A stretch of DNA of 64,000 nt from Pseudoalteromonas gelatinilytica (GCF_001641615.1 NZ_LRRU01000022.1:489581-553580); one strand, 5' to 3'. Positions 1-8,745 are shown, counted from the first letter of the stretch. Numbers and translations: made by a program. Notes: generated by a model from the letters alone, not told the origin.

Positions 1-57
1 TGAACCAGTGACCCTCGCCTTGTAAGGGCGATGCTCTCCCAACTGAGCTAACGACCC
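1..57 (-). tRNA. tRNA-Val(UAC), partial at window edge
   Basis: The bases match positions 1-57 of the complete tRNA-Val copies that follow, from the 5' acceptor strand through the D arm, the TAC anticodon loop and part of the T arm. The 3' end lies outside the window. It is the last visible member of the minus-strand valine array. Confidence 0.95.
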
Positions 58-100
58 GCGAAGAATAATCTAAATGAAAATACCATCAAAGTTTATTTAA

Positions 101-176
101 TGGTGGGTCGTACTGGACTTGAACCAGTGACCCTCGCCTTGTAAGGGCGATGCTCTCCCAACTGAGCTAACGACCC
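101..176 (-). tRNA. tRNA-Val(UAC)
   Basis: 76-nt cloverleaf on the minus strand. The acceptor stem GGGTCGT pairs with ACGACCC, the anticodon loop is CTTACAA (anticodon TAC, valine), a TTCAAGT T loop is present and CCA is encoded. It is identical to the other valine copies. Confidence 0.98.
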
Positions 177-214
177 ATTTAGATTTTTGTAATATGAAAC
201 ACCACTTTAAAAAA

Positions 215-290
215 TGGTGGGTCGTACTGGACTTGAACCAGTGACCCTCGCCTTGTAAGGGCGATGCTCTCCCAACTGAGCTAACGACCC
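215..290 (-). tRNA. tRNA-Val(UAC)
   Basis: 76-nt copy identical to its neighbours, with anticodon TAC and encoded CCA. It is separated from adjacent copies by AT-rich spacers of about 25-40 bp, which fits processing from one polycistronic transcript. Confidence 0.98.
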
Positions 291-316
291 ATATTACATA
301 CAGCAAATTTTCTTAA

Positions 317-392
317 TGGTGGGTCGTACTGGACTTGAACCAGTGACCCTCGCCTTGTAAGGGCGATGCTCTCCCAACTGAGCTAACGACCC
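317..392 (-). tRNA. tRNA-Val(UAC)
   Basis: 76-nt copy identical to the others in the array, with anticodon TAC and encoded CCA. It has the same orientation and no promoter of its own in the 36-bp spacer. Confidence 0.98.
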
Positions 393-428
393 ATTAAGAA
401 TTTAGATATGAACACCATTAGGGAATAA

Positions 429-504
429 TGGTGGGTCGTACTGGACTTGAACCAGTGACCCTCGCCTTGTAAGGGCGATGCTCTCCCAACTGAGCTAACG
501 ACCC
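429..504 (-). tRNA. tRNA-Val(UAC), promoter-proximal copy
   Basis: 76-nt copy with anticodon TAC and encoded CCA. It is first in the transcript, about 40 bp downstream of a consensus-like sigma-70 promoter at 545-572. Confidence 0.98.
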
Positions 505-544
505 ATATCTAAAACAACTCATTGCTGCGTTGTTGTGGGGCGCT

Positions 545-572
545 ATTATAGATAGAGTTGTAATTGTGTCAA
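545..572 (-). promoter_or_regulatory. Promoter of the tRNA-Val array
   Basis: On the minus strand there is a perfect -35 (TTGACA, 567-572), a 16-bp spacer and a perfect -10 (TATAAT, 545-550), followed by the GC-rich discriminator AGCGCCCC. A GC-rich discriminator is typical of stringently controlled stable-RNA promoters; that control is inferred here. Confidence 0.85.
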
Positions 573-1061
573 CACTTGAATGAGTAAAAATGTGTTAGAT
601 GCAGCTTTTATAAACAATGACATGGCATTTAAGCATTTTTTGACGAACAAATATGCAATTTATATTCATAAGCTTATATTCAGTGCTTGATCTATAGCTC
701 TATGCCTGTGCAAATCATTCCAAAATGATATGAATACAGTAAATCTTTAAAACGGTTTTTCATATCAATAAATTTGCATCAGTTAATTGCACTCTAGTTA
801 GCACGATTAAAAACAAAGTAGGGTAGGGCGAAGTTGTTTTATTTAAAGCTTTAGGTAACGAACTTTATTTTGCATATAAATGTATACCTTTTTTAAGGGA
901 GTAAATTCAAAAGCAGAGAGCCTTTGATAACCAACCAGCAATGCAATTAGCCCAAAATAGCTAATTTGATAGCGCTTTGTATAAAATACCTCCGTAACGG
1001 ATTGATATTTAGTCAGCTTGTTGAAATTTAAATCATTTAAATAAACTTAGATAAAAAACTG
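573..1061. other. AT-rich intergenic region between divergent tRNA operons
   Basis: About 490 bp without a convincing reading frame or RNA gene. The right end, roughly 1020-1060, is very AT-rich and sits directly upstream of the tRNA-Ala promoter, where an UP element would be expected. I see nothing else that can be named. Confidence 0.6.
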
Positions 1062-1090
1062 TTGACTTTATTTGGGGGGCTGCATAGAAT
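1062..1090 (+). promoter_or_regulatory. Promoter of the tRNA-Ala/tRNA-Glu operon
   Basis: TTGACT (1062-1067), a 17-bp spacer and TAGAAT (1085-1090), then the GC-rich discriminator GCGCCCCGC. The upstream flank is AT-rich (UP-element-like). It lies 56 bp before tRNA-Ala and has the same layout as the valine and asparagine array promoters. Confidence 0.8.
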
Positions 1091-1146
1091 GCGCCCCGCA
1101 CTCAGCGATACACAACCAACATTAATTGGTGGTGTGTATGCAAGTC

Positions 1147-1222
1147 GGGGCTATAGCTCAGCTGGGAGAGCGCTTCGCTGGCAGCGAAGAGGTCTGCGGT
1201 TCGATCCCGCATAGCTCCACCA
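1147..1222 (+). tRNA. tRNA-Ala(GGC)
   Basis: 76-nt cloverleaf. The acceptor stem GGGGCTA pairs with TAGCTCC (one G-T pair), the anticodon loop is CTGGCAG (anticodon GGC), a TTCGATC T loop is present and CCA is encoded. It is the first gene of a mixed Ala-Glu unit. Confidence 0.98.
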
Positions 1223-1261
1223 GATTTGCATAGTGTTTGTCCTAGGGTTGCAGTTTTCTGC

Positions 1262-1337
1262 GTCCCCATCGTCTAGAGGCCTAGGACACCGCCCTTTCAC
1301 GGCGGTAACAGGGGTTCGAATCCCCTTGGGGACGCCA
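1262..1337 (+). tRNA. tRNA-Glu(UUC), copy 1
   Basis: 76-nt cloverleaf. GTCCCC pairs with GGGGAC in the acceptor stem, the anticodon loop is CTTTCAC (anticodon TTC), the T loop is intact and CCA is encoded. It is 39 bp after tRNA-Ala. Confidence 0.98.
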
Positions 1338-1467
1338 TTTACTTTAAGTAAGTGAGCAATTGCCAAGAAAATAAATATGTTAGTCTCGAGTACTTACATG
1401 TTATTTTAGTAACCTTAACTCCGATATGAGTAAAACTATCATTTAATGTCCTAGTGACACATTTTGT

Positions 1468-1543
1468 GTCCCCATCGTCTAGAGGCCTAGGACACCGCCC
1501 TTTCACGGCGGTAACAGGGGTTCGAATCCCCTTGGGGACGCCA
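1468..1543 (+). tRNA. tRNA-Glu(UUC), copy 2
   Basis: 76-nt copy identical to copy 1, with anticodon TTC and encoded CCA. The sequence just before it contains GTCCTAGTGACACA, a piece of the spacer repeat that recurs further along the array. Confidence 0.98.
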
Positions 1544-1570
1544 CTTATTTAAGTAGGTTATGTGTAGTGG

Positions 1571-1634
1571 GGCGGTGAACACCGCGCAATCTATGCACGA
1601 CGTTATCAAGAGTACGAATCTCTTGGGGACGCCA
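1571..1634 (+). pseudogene. Decayed or recombined tRNA-Glu 3' end
   Basis: The segment 1607-1634 ends in the tRNA-Glu 3' acceptor strand and CCA (CTTGGGGACGCCA). It keeps a fully paired T stem, AAGAG with CTCTT, whose base pairs differ from those of the intact copies. The T loop reads TACGAAT instead of TTCGAAT. No matching 5' acceptor strand precedes it; instead there is an unrelated segment with a GCGGT-GAAC-ACCGC hairpin at about 1572-1585. It cannot fold as a tRNA. A recombination or old integration footprint is possible. Confidence 0.7.
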
Positions 1635-1642
1635 CTTACTAA

Positions 1643-1706
1643 AAGTGCTGTGTTATTAAAAGCTCGTCTGAATCGAGTCTAACTATTCAGTTGTCCTAGT
1701 GACACA
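1643..1706 (+). repeat. 64-bp spacer repeat, copy A
   Basis: This block is identical to 1797-1860 and ends in GTCCTAGTGACACA, just before tRNA-Glu copy 3. It contains a short CTCG/CGAG hairpin. Identity of a non-coding spacer points to duplication of a tRNA-plus-spacer unit. Confidence 0.9.
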
Positions 1707-1712
1707 CTTTGT

Positions 1713-1788
1713 GTCCCCATCGTCTAGAGGCCTAGGACACCGCCCTTTCACGGCGGTAACAGGGGTTCGAATCCCCTTGGGGACGCCA
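1713..1788 (+). tRNA. tRNA-Glu(UUC), copy 3
   Basis: 76-nt copy identical to copies 1 and 2, with anticodon TTC and encoded CCA. It sits between the two copies of the 64-bp spacer repeat. Confidence 0.98.
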
Positions 1789-1796
1789 CTTAGTTT

Positions 1797-1860
1797 AAGT
1801 GCTGTGTTATTAAAAGCTCGTCTGAATCGAGTCTAACTATTCAGTTGTCCTAGTGACACA
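1797..1860 (+). repeat. 64-bp spacer repeat, copy B
   Basis: Identical to copy A at an offset of 154 bp. It is followed by about 95 bp of unrelated spacer rather than directly by a tRNA, so the duplicated unit ends here. Confidence 0.9.
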
Positions 1861-1955
1861 GAAACTTTCTGTTTAAGCTAAGGCCATTCGCCTCGCAGGC
1901 TCGGTCTCATCTTACGCAGGAATAGCAAATCAGTGATTTGCAAACCAATTTCTGC

Positions 1956-2031
1956 GTCCCCATCGTCTAGAGGCCTAGGACACCGCCCTTTCACGGCGGT
2001 AACAGGGGTTCGAATCCCCTTGGGGACGCCA
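1956..2031 (+). tRNA. tRNA-Glu(UUC), copy 4
   Basis: 76-nt copy identical to the others, with anticodon TTC and encoded CCA. It is the last tRNA of this operon. No clear intrinsic terminator is visible before the next gene at 2248. Confidence 0.98.
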
Positions 2032-2247
2032 CTTACATTAAGTAAGTTAATGTGTTGGAAAGACTATCTTTTAAATCATTTCAAATAGAACTAAGGTTTT
2101 TTGACTTAAGATTCCTTATTCTCATATATCTTTACGATATAGACTCCATATATTTATAAAACTTTAATTCCTATTGAACACTTTTACTGATCATTTTATT
2201 ACTTTATAGTATTTAGCAACTCATCAGCTAACCATAAGGAAATTAAA

Positions 2248-3195
2248 ATGTTAGCTAAACGTGTTGTACTCATACTAATTTCTTTAGTCATTACTGCTTG
2301 CTCTGACTCAAATGAGGGAGTAGCGCTAGGAACGCTTGAGCGTGAGCGTGTGATCCATCCTGCAACGACTAACGAAATACTGATTGATTTACCCGTCTCA
2401 GCAGGGCAGTTGGTCGAAAAAGGGCAGGTGATTGCAAAGTTTGATGCCGAACTACAACAAGCGATTGTTGCTAAAGCACAAGCTCAACTAGCTCAAGCCA
2501 CTGCATTTCTTGAAAAAACCTTGAATGGTGCTCGCCCCGAAGAAGTTGCTTCCGCATCAGCCAAAGTAGCAGCTGCCAATGCCGCATATACGCAAAGCGA
2601 AGCTAATTTTCGCCGTGCAAAAACCTTAGTTAAAGATAAACTCGCAAGTCAAGAAACCTTAGACAGTGCTACCGCTGCACGAGATGAGACTTTTGCTAAT
2701 TTAGAATCAGCAAAGCAGAACTTAAATGAGTTAACAAATGGTTCTCGGGTTGAAGATATTAATAGTGCGAAAGCGCAAGTTCAGGCGGCAGAAGCAGAAC
2801 TAAAAGTACAGCAAAAATACCTCTCAGATCTGTCAATTAAAGCGATGCGTGCTGGCAGGGTCGATAATTTACCTTGGCACGTAGGTGAGCGAGTTACTAA
2901 AGGCAGCCCTGTCGTTATTATCCAAGCAAACAGCGCACCTTACGCACGCGTATATATCCCTGAACCATATCGTGCCAAGCTCAATCAGGGGATGACACTT
3001 ACGGTTCGCGTCGATGGCATAGATAAAGATATTCAGGGTGAACTGACCTGGATTGCTACAGAGCCAGCGTTCACGCCTTTTTATGCCCTTAATCAGGAAG
3101 AGCGTGCGCGATTAATGTATCTTGCTGAGGTAACACTACCTGCAAGTGAAAATAATTTACCGACAGGCGTACCTGCTCAAGTGATTATGCCATGA
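2248..3195 (+). CDS. HlyD-family periplasmic adaptor lipoprotein of an ABC exporter
   Basis: 315 aa. The N-terminus is a lipoprotein signal with lipobox I-T-A-C and lipidated Cys18. A first lipoyl/barrel half (about 30-70) is followed by a long alanine/glutamine-rich alpha-hairpin (about 70-190) and a second barrel half, the order seen in membrane fusion proteins such as E. coli YbhG. The start ATG follows AAGGAAATTAAA. A possible promoter, TTGACT-18 bp-TATATC, lies at 2101-2130. It heads a three-gene operon: the next ORF overlaps its stop by 4 bp. It probably bridges the inner-membrane ABC pump to an outer-membrane channel. The exported substrate is unknown. Confidence 0.85.
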   Translation: MLAKRVVLILISLVITACSDSNEGVALGTLERERVIHPATTNEILIDLPVSAGQLVEKGQVIAKFDAELQQAIVAKAQAQLAQATAFLEKTLNGARPEEVASASAKVAAANAAYTQSEANFRRAKTLVKDKLASQETLDSATAARDETFANLESAKQNLNELTNGSRVEDINSAKAQVQAAEAELKVQQKYLSDLSIKAMRAGRVDNLPWHVGERVTKGSPVVIIQANSAPYARVYIPEPYRAKLNQGMTLTVRVDGIDKDIQGELTWIATEPAFTPFYALNQEERARLMYLAEVTLPASENNLPTGVPAQVIMP

Positions 3196-4118
3196 CTGAA
3201 TCGGTAATCCATGCCAAAGGTTTGGTAAAACAATTTGGCGACTTAAAAGCGATTGATAACCTTGATCTAGACGTTGAGCAAGGGCAAATTTATGGCTTTT
3301 TGGGCCCTAATGGCTGTGGTAAGACGACCGCAATCCGTATGCTTACGGGGCTATTGAAGCCAACCTCAGGTGATATCAATGTGCTTGGCTTGAGTCTGCC
3401 AAAAGATGCTGAAAAGCTCAGAACACAACTCGGTTATATGACGCAAAAGTTTTCACTTTATAGTGACTTGACCGTACTTGAAAACCTAAAGTTCATGGCG
3501 GCGCTTTACCCGTTTAAAAAGCAGCAAAAACAACAAAGAATTGACGAATTGCTCCATACCTATGGCCTTGATCAAAGAGTCGATCAAATGGCCGGAAGTA
3601 TGAGTGGGGGCCAACGGCAGCGCTTAGCATTGGCTGCTGCAGTGATTAATAAACCGAAAATTTTATTTCTTGATGAACCAACATCGGCTGTAGATCCACA
3701 AAATCGCCGTGACTTTTGGGAAACACTGTTTGATTTAAGTAATGCCGGTACCACGATATTAGTCACCACTCATTACATGGATGAAGCCGAGCGTTGTCAT
3801 CGTTTAGCCATTTTAGAGTCTGGTATTAAACGCGCGGATGGCTCTCCAAAGCAATTAATGACAGACATGCACGCTCATGTTGTAGAAATCGCAGGGGCGC
3901 AAACCAGAGAATTAAAAAAACAACTCGCAACAATCGACCATGTTATCTCGGCAACTCAGCTAGGTGCACAGCTGCGAGTATTAGTAAAAAAAGATGTTCA
4001 AGACCCCGTTGAGTTCATAAAACAGCAATCATTCTGCCAGGATACATGGCAAGTAAATAGTGTGCGTCCAAGCCTTGAAGACGTGTTTGTTACCTGCACA
4101 GGGCAGGGCCGACAATGA
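3192..4118 (+). CDS. ABC exporter ATP-binding protein
   Basis: 308 aa, one nucleotide-binding domain. Walker A is GPNGCGKTT (38-46), a Q-loop region follows near 85, the signature SGGQRQR starts at Ser138, Walker B is ILFLDEP (about 157-163), and the switch histidine lies in TTHYMDEAE. The last 80 residues are the C-terminal extension usual in ABC-2 drug and polysaccharide exporters. Start and stop overlap the neighbouring genes by 4 bp (ATGA), indicating translational coupling. Related YbhF proteins carry two ATPase domains while this has one, so it presumably works as a homodimer. Confidence 0.9.
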   Translation: MTESVIHAKGLVKQFGDLKAIDNLDLDVEQGQIYGFLGPNGCGKTTAIRMLTGLLKPTSGDINVLGLSLPKDAEKLRTQLGYMTQKFSLYSDLTVLENLKFMAALYPFKKQQKQQRIDELLHTYGLDQRVDQMAGSMSGGQRQRLALAAAVINKPKILFLDEPTSAVDPQNRRDFWETLFDLSNAGTTILVTTHYMDEAERCHRLAILESGIKRADGSPKQLMTDMHAHVVEIAGAQTRELKKQLATIDHVISATQLGAQLRVLVKKDVQDPVEFIKQQSFCQDTWQVNSVRPSLEDVFVTCTGQGRQ

Positions 4119-5269
4119 GTATTGTGACTTCATTAAGCCGCATAAAAGCAATTGTAAGCAAAGAATTATTACAATTACGTCGCGATAGAATGACCTTTGC
4201 GATGGTGGTGATGATCCCCCTTATCCAACTGATTCTATTTGGTTACGCTATTAACACCAACGTTAAAGATATCCCTGTTGCAGTGGTCGATCATAGTCAA
4301 ACTGCGCTCAGCCGCATTTTAGTACAAACAGTATCGGCGACAAATGTGGTTAAAGTGACTGATTATTACGACAGTATTGAACAGGCACAAACAGCAATCG
4401 CCAGTGCGAAAGTGCGGGCTGTGCTGTTTATACCCCACGATGTGGCAAACCGACTTGCTCAGCACCCAACCGTTGGTTTTGGTTTGCCTGATGGCAGTAA
4501 TGAGTCGTTAGTCAGGCCAATTGCGCATTGGTTAGTTGATGGCTCCGATACAATGGTCGCGTCGAGCATAAAATCGCTGCGCAATATGCCGCTTGCAGAG
4601 CTTCTCGATAAACCTGCGAATCGAACTTACCCTACCTTTGAGACGACCTTATTTTATAACCCAGAGCAACGCTCTGCGGTGAATATTGTGCCAGGTCTAG
4701 CTGCTGTCATTTTAACCATGACGATGATTATGTTTACCTCTGCTGCCATTGTTAAAGAGCAAGAGCGAGGTAATATGGAGCTCTTAATCACCTTACCATT
4801 AAGCTCACTTGAATTAATGATTGGTAAAGTGGTGCCTTATATCTTCATTGGTTTTATTCAGTTATTTATTATATTAGGTATGGGTAAGCTATTGTTTCAT
4901 ATTCCTTTTGGAGGTGGTTTAGTCGCATTGGTTGTCGCAACCTTTGCCTTTATATGTGCCAGTTTAGTGCTTGGCTTAGTACTTTCGACAATCGCTAAAA
5001 ACCAGCTTCAAGCAATGCAAATGACAATTTTCATTCTATTACCTTCTATTTTATTGTCAGGTTTTGTATTTCCCTATGAAGGTATGCCAAAGGCAGCGCA
5101 ATGGCTTGCTGAGTGCCTGCCCGCAACGCATTACCTAAGATTAATACGCGGAATCGTGCTAAAAGATGTTAATTTAATAAGTATGAGCAGTGACTTACTT
5201 TGGCTTTTAGTTTTTACTATTTTGGGCTTGGCTGTGGCTGCATTTAGGTTTAAGAAAACCCTTGATTAG
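4115..5269 (+). CDS. ABC-2 type exporter permease
   Basis: 384 aa. One membrane segment lies near residues 28-46, then a large periplasmic domain (about 50-190), then a cluster of about five hydrophobic segments (190-380), the topology of ABC2_membrane_3 / YbhS-YhhJ proteins. The motif KEQERGNMELL before the second membrane segment is typical of the family. Its start overlaps the ATPase stop by 4 bp. With the two upstream genes it forms a complete adaptor-ATPase-permease exporter; a second permease is not present, so a homodimeric channel is likely. Confidence 0.88.
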   Translation: MSIVTSLSRIKAIVSKELLQLRRDRMTFAMVVMIPLIQLILFGYAINTNVKDIPVAVVDHSQTALSRILVQTVSATNVVKVTDYYDSIEQAQTAIASAKVRAVLFIPHDVANRLAQHPTVGFGLPDGSNESLVRPIAHWLVDGSDTMVASSIKSLRNMPLAELLDKPANRTYPTFETTLFYNPEQRSAVNIVPGLAAVILTMTMIMFTSAAIVKEQERGNMELLITLPLSSLELMIGKVVPYIFIGFIQLFIILGMGKLLFHIPFGGGLVALVVATFAFICASLVLGLVLSTIAKNQLQAMQMTIFILLPSILLSGFVFPYEGMPKAAQWLAECLPATHYLRLIRGIVLKDVNLISMSSDLLWLLVFTILGLAVAAFRFKKTLD

Positions 5270-5337
5270 GCTGGGCAATTTAAGGCATATGTGCTTAACT
5301 AAAAAGTAATTTTAATTCATTTTGAGTAGACATTAGC

Positions 5338-6501
5338 GTGTGGCGAGTATTTTGGCTGGCGGTGCTATTAGTTACGTTTGATGGCTATGCAGCAACGATA
5401 AACCTAGCCCATACCATGAAGCATGAACATTTTAACCAATTGCTTAGTGAGTTTGCAGAGCAAAGCGGTTTAACGGTTAACTCTGTATTGGTTGACCAAA
5501 AGGCGCTAAAAGTCAGGCTGGTGCAAAATACCAGTACCAGCACCTCAACAGACGTTGTTATTGTACCCGCTGATCACTTAGGCCTTGATAAATATGCCAA
5601 CTACAGCACCATTCCAGACTCACTCATAGCTGATACCACAGACAAGCGAACCTTAGAAACTGCAAAGTTAAACAATGAGCTCTTAGGTATACCCATCATT
5701 CAAGGGAATCACTTGCTACTTTTTTATAATAAGCAGTTTGTTAAAGAGCCAATAGAAAATTGGCAGGATATATACCAAATTCAACCAACATTGCCTGAAA
5801 AAATGAAACTCGTTACATGGAGTTTTATGGAGATGTATTGGTTTATCCCGTTCTTATCAGCTTTTAATGGCGACCTAATTGTAGATAATCAAGTTCAACT
5901 TAATACACCGGCTATGCAATCGGCTCTCAAATTTGTTTGGGGTTTAAATAAACAAAACCTGGTTGATAGGCAGTGCGATTACACTTGCTCAAATAATGCA
6001 TTTAAAGCGCAGCAAGCCGCTTTCACCATTGATGGTGCATGGGCATTAAAAACTTATGAAGAGGCATTGGGTAATAATTTAGGAATACAACAATTACCGA
6101 AACTCAATGGTGAGTATATGCAGCCTTATTACTCAACCTTTGTGCTGGCATTTCCAAACCATGCTTTAAATGGCGCAAATAAAGAGAGCTTGATCAAATT
6201 TGCTAAATTGGTTCAAGCAGAAAAATTCCAAACACTGGTTTGGCAAAAGCTTCAAGATATCCCAGTTAACACTGAGGTTTTAAATAACCTTAAAGCACAA
6301 CAAGGCACTGAGTTATCAACCTTAATTGATGCCATACAATTCACAAAGCCTATGCCTTCAACCGCATCTATGATCATCGTATGGGAAGTATTAAATAAAG
6401 GATTTATTCGCTATGGCAGTGGGGCCTTAACTGCTGAGCAAGCGGGGCTTTTTATGCAAGGGTTGGCAGAGCGTTCGATTGCCAATGAAGGGGATGAATG
6501 A
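5338..6501 (+). CDS. Periplasmic solute-binding protein, family 1-like, paired with a sensor kinase
   Basis: 387 aa. A signal peptide ends near AYA-A (about residue 19). The rest resembles extracellular sugar-binding proteins: a beta-alpha start with NLAHTMKHEHFNQLL, the TIDGAWALKTYEEA segment and a tryptophan-rich C-terminal lobe. The start is GTG without a clear Shine-Dalgarno; no better ATG exists upstream. No sugar ABC permease lies nearby. Instead its stop overlaps the hybrid kinase start by 4 bp, which suggests that the bound ligand is reported to the kinase, as in TorT/TorS or LuxP/LuxQ. The ligand is unknown. Confidence 0.75.
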   Translation: MWRVFWLAVLLVTFDGYAATINLAHTMKHEHFNQLLSEFAEQSGLTVNSVLVDQKALKVRLVQNTSTSTSTDVVIVPADHLGLDKYANYSTIPDSLIADTTDKRTLETAKLNNELLGIPIIQGNHLLLFYNKQFVKEPIENWQDIYQIQPTLPEKMKLVTWSFMEMYWFIPFLSAFNGDLIVDNQVQLNTPAMQSALKFVWGLNKQNLVDRQCDYTCSNNAFKAQQAAFTIDGAWALKTYEEALGNNLGIQQLPKLNGEYMQPYYSTFVLAFPNHALNGANKESLIKFAKLVQAEKFQTLVWQKLQDIPVNTEVLNNLKAQQGTELSTLIDAIQFTKPMPSTASMIIVWEVLNKGFIRYGSGALTAEQAGLFMQGLAERSIANEGDE

Positions 6502-8735
6502 GTAGTCCACGCTTTAGCCGCGCCTTATTTATCAGTGTATTACTACTGGTCATTATTCCCTTACTGATCCTTGCTGCTTTGATGATAGGGCGTTTCTATT
6601 TAAGCTCAATTGACCAAGCAAATACGAGTTTGCAATGGCAAGCTAGAAATAATGCAGCCAGTCTTGAACAACTCTTATTTAAGCTTGAGAAAAATAGCCA
6701 ATTACTAAGTAGCACTAAGGCGATAACTGAGCTGCCAAATAAAGTGGTGTACTCACAGTTCGCGCTTGTGCAGCTACAAGAGTTTGTTGCCCAAAATCCA
6801 CAAATAAAAGCCTCGATAGTAATTGATAAAAATGGGTTTATAGTTGAAGGGTATCCGATCACTTCTTTAAATTTGAATTTTAAACTCACTAAAAGCATTC
6901 TCGACAGCGCTCAAACATCAACAGAGCAAAACACAATTCAAATCATTGATAATCCACAAGTTACTGAGCTGCTAGCACCTTTACAGGCAAAACAAAATGC
7001 TTTACTGGCAATTACATCTACATTGCTACATGAGCAAGATTCTCTCAGTGAGCCAATAATTAAAACGGGCGTGTTAGTGTCTTTTGTGCCTTTATCAGAG
7101 GCGTTAAAGTGGCTTGCAATACACAATGAGCAACCGGTTTATCAAGCGGGTAAGCAGGTACAAATTACAGCACAAGATAACATTTTATATAGCGTGGGCG
7201 ATGCTGGCGATAACGGCAAATTAATGGGGCAGGCCTCTATCAGTAATGTTTTTTTTGCAGGTAAGCCAACCAGTTTACAGTTCCAAATTAATGAAGCAAA
7301 AACCACCTACACCAGCGCTGTAAAGCAAACGGCTATATTGGCAGGCCTTTTAATTGTAGGACTCTCTATTATTTCATTTATCTTAGTGCGTTGGTTGACG
7401 GCACGACTCCATAACCCGCTAAATCGCATTACTGCTCTTAGTCGAGAATATGCATTAGGTAATTACAAACAAGATACCGACGATTTTCATTATCAAGAGT
7501 TTAAAGATATTGCAGATTCGCTTAGCAGCATGGCTGATACCATTGATATACAAATTACTTCATTACAATTAGAAAAACTTCGCGCTGAGCGCTCTGAGCA
7601 AGTTAAAAGCCAATTCTTAGCCAATATGAGCCATGAGATACGCACTCCGATGAATGGTATTGTGGGCTTTTTGCAGCTACTCAATAAAAGCACGCTAACA
7701 CAAGAGCAAGCAGAGTTTGTAAGGCAAATTAATAACTGTAGTGATGTGTTATTAACCGTGATTAACGATATTCTCGACTTTTCAAAAATAGAGGCCAATA
7801 AAATAGAGCTCGAGTCGCGACAATGTGATTTAGTCGCGCTTTGCAAGGACCTTATCTTACTATTTAAACCGAGTTGTGATGCCAAAGGGGTTGGCTGCCG
7901 GCTTGAGGTCTCCTCATTACATTCGCTGAATGTAGAATGTGATGAAATACGTGTTAAACAAGTGCTGATTAACTTGCTCTCTAACGCCGTTAAGTTTACC
8001 AATCAAGGAGAGATAATTCTTTCGCTTACTCTGCAAAGCCGAGATGAACACCAGACAGCCGTCGTGTTATCGGTAAAAGATACAGGCATAGGTATCGCTG
8101 AAGATAAAATAACGGCCCTGTTTAATCCCTTTGTCCAAGCGCAAAATAGCACCACTCGTGAATATGGAGGGACCGGTCTTGGGCTTGCCATCAGTAAGGG
8201 GATGATTGATTTGATGGGAGGCACTATTGCTATCGACAGTGAGCTTGGCAAAGGCACCGAGTTTACCATTAATGTTAATTTTAAATCACTAAACCCACAG
8301 GATGCTAGCGCAAAAGTACTCCAATCAGATGAAGACACTCAGTTCGATTTTAAAGCCGTCGACAAGCCAATATTAATTGCCGAAGATAACCCGATTAATC
8401 AAATTGTTATCACTAAGTATTTAACTCAATTAGGTCTAAATTATGAATTGGCAGAAAACGGACAAATTGCCTGTGAGAAAACCCTAACACAAGATTACGC
8501 GCTGATTTTAATGGATATCCAAATGCCGGTGATGGATGGATTAACTGCCAGCGAAAACTTACTTGCAAGGCCAGATTTTGATACGCCGATTATTGCGGTT
8601 AGTGCTAATGCTATGAAAGACGACATCGAAACAAGCGCAAAAATTGGTATCAGTGACCATATCGCAAAGCCAATTAATTTTGCTGAACTTGAAAAAGCAC
8701 TCGCAAAATGGCTATCTCAGCAATCGCTGAAATAG
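6498..8735 (+). CDS. Hybrid sensor histidine kinase (HisKA-HATPase-REC)
   Basis: 745 aa. Membrane segments lie at about 10-30 and 277-298, with a Cache-like periplasmic domain between them, then a HAMP region and a coiled coil. The H box MSHEIRTPMNG carries His379. The ATPase domain has an N box (LINLLSNAVKFT), G1 (DTGIGI) and G2 (GGTGLGL). The receiver has the acidic pair in IAEDN, phospho-acceptor Asp673 in MDIQMPVMDG and lysine in IAKPI. There is no Hpt domain, so phosphotransfer must use a separate Hpt protein or stay internal. No response regulator with an output domain is encoded next to it. It is coupled by a 4-bp overlap to the binding protein, its likely sensory partner. Confidence 0.9.
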   Translation: MSSPRFSRALFISVLLLVIIPLLILAALMIGRFYLSSIDQANTSLQWQARNNAASLEQLLFKLEKNSQLLSSTKAITELPNKVVYSQFALVQLQEFVAQNPQIKASIVIDKNGFIVEGYPITSLNLNFKLTKSILDSAQTSTEQNTIQIIDNPQVTELLAPLQAKQNALLAITSTLLHEQDSLSEPIIKTGVLVSFVPLSEALKWLAIHNEQPVYQAGKQVQITAQDNILYSVGDAGDNGKLMGQASISNVFFAGKPTSLQFQINEAKTTYTSAVKQTAILAGLLIVGLSIISFILVRWLTARLHNPLNRITALSREYALGNYKQDTDDFHYQEFKDIADSLSSMADTIDIQITSLQLEKLRAERSEQVKSQFLANMSHEIRTPMNGIVGFLQLLNKSTLTQEQAEFVRQINNCSDVLLTVINDILDFSKIEANKIELESRQCDLVALCKDLILLFKPSCDAKGVGCRLEVSSLHSLNVECDEIRVKQVLINLLSNAVKFTNQGEIILSLTLQSRDEHQTAVVLSVKDTGIGIAEDKITALFNPFVQAQNSTTREYGGTGLGLAISKGMIDLMGGTIAIDSELGKGTEFTINVNFKSLNPQDASAKVLQSDEDTQFDFKAVDKPILIAEDNPINQIVITKYLTQLGLNYELAENGQIACEKTLTQDYALILMDIQMPVMDGLTASENLLARPDFDTPIIAVSANAMKDDIETSAKIGISDHIAKPINFAELEKALAKWLSQQSLK

Positions 8736-8745
8736 CCGGTATGAA

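Noticed and set aside
97-306. 69-codon open frame across the tRNA-Val array (minus strand)
   Set aside because: It repeats the same peptide because it reads through identical tRNA genes; there is no ribosome site and the RNA genes explain the sequence.
1151-1366. 71-codon open frame over tRNA-Ala and tRNA-Glu
   Set aside because: It lies antisense to two tRNA genes and its composition follows theirs.
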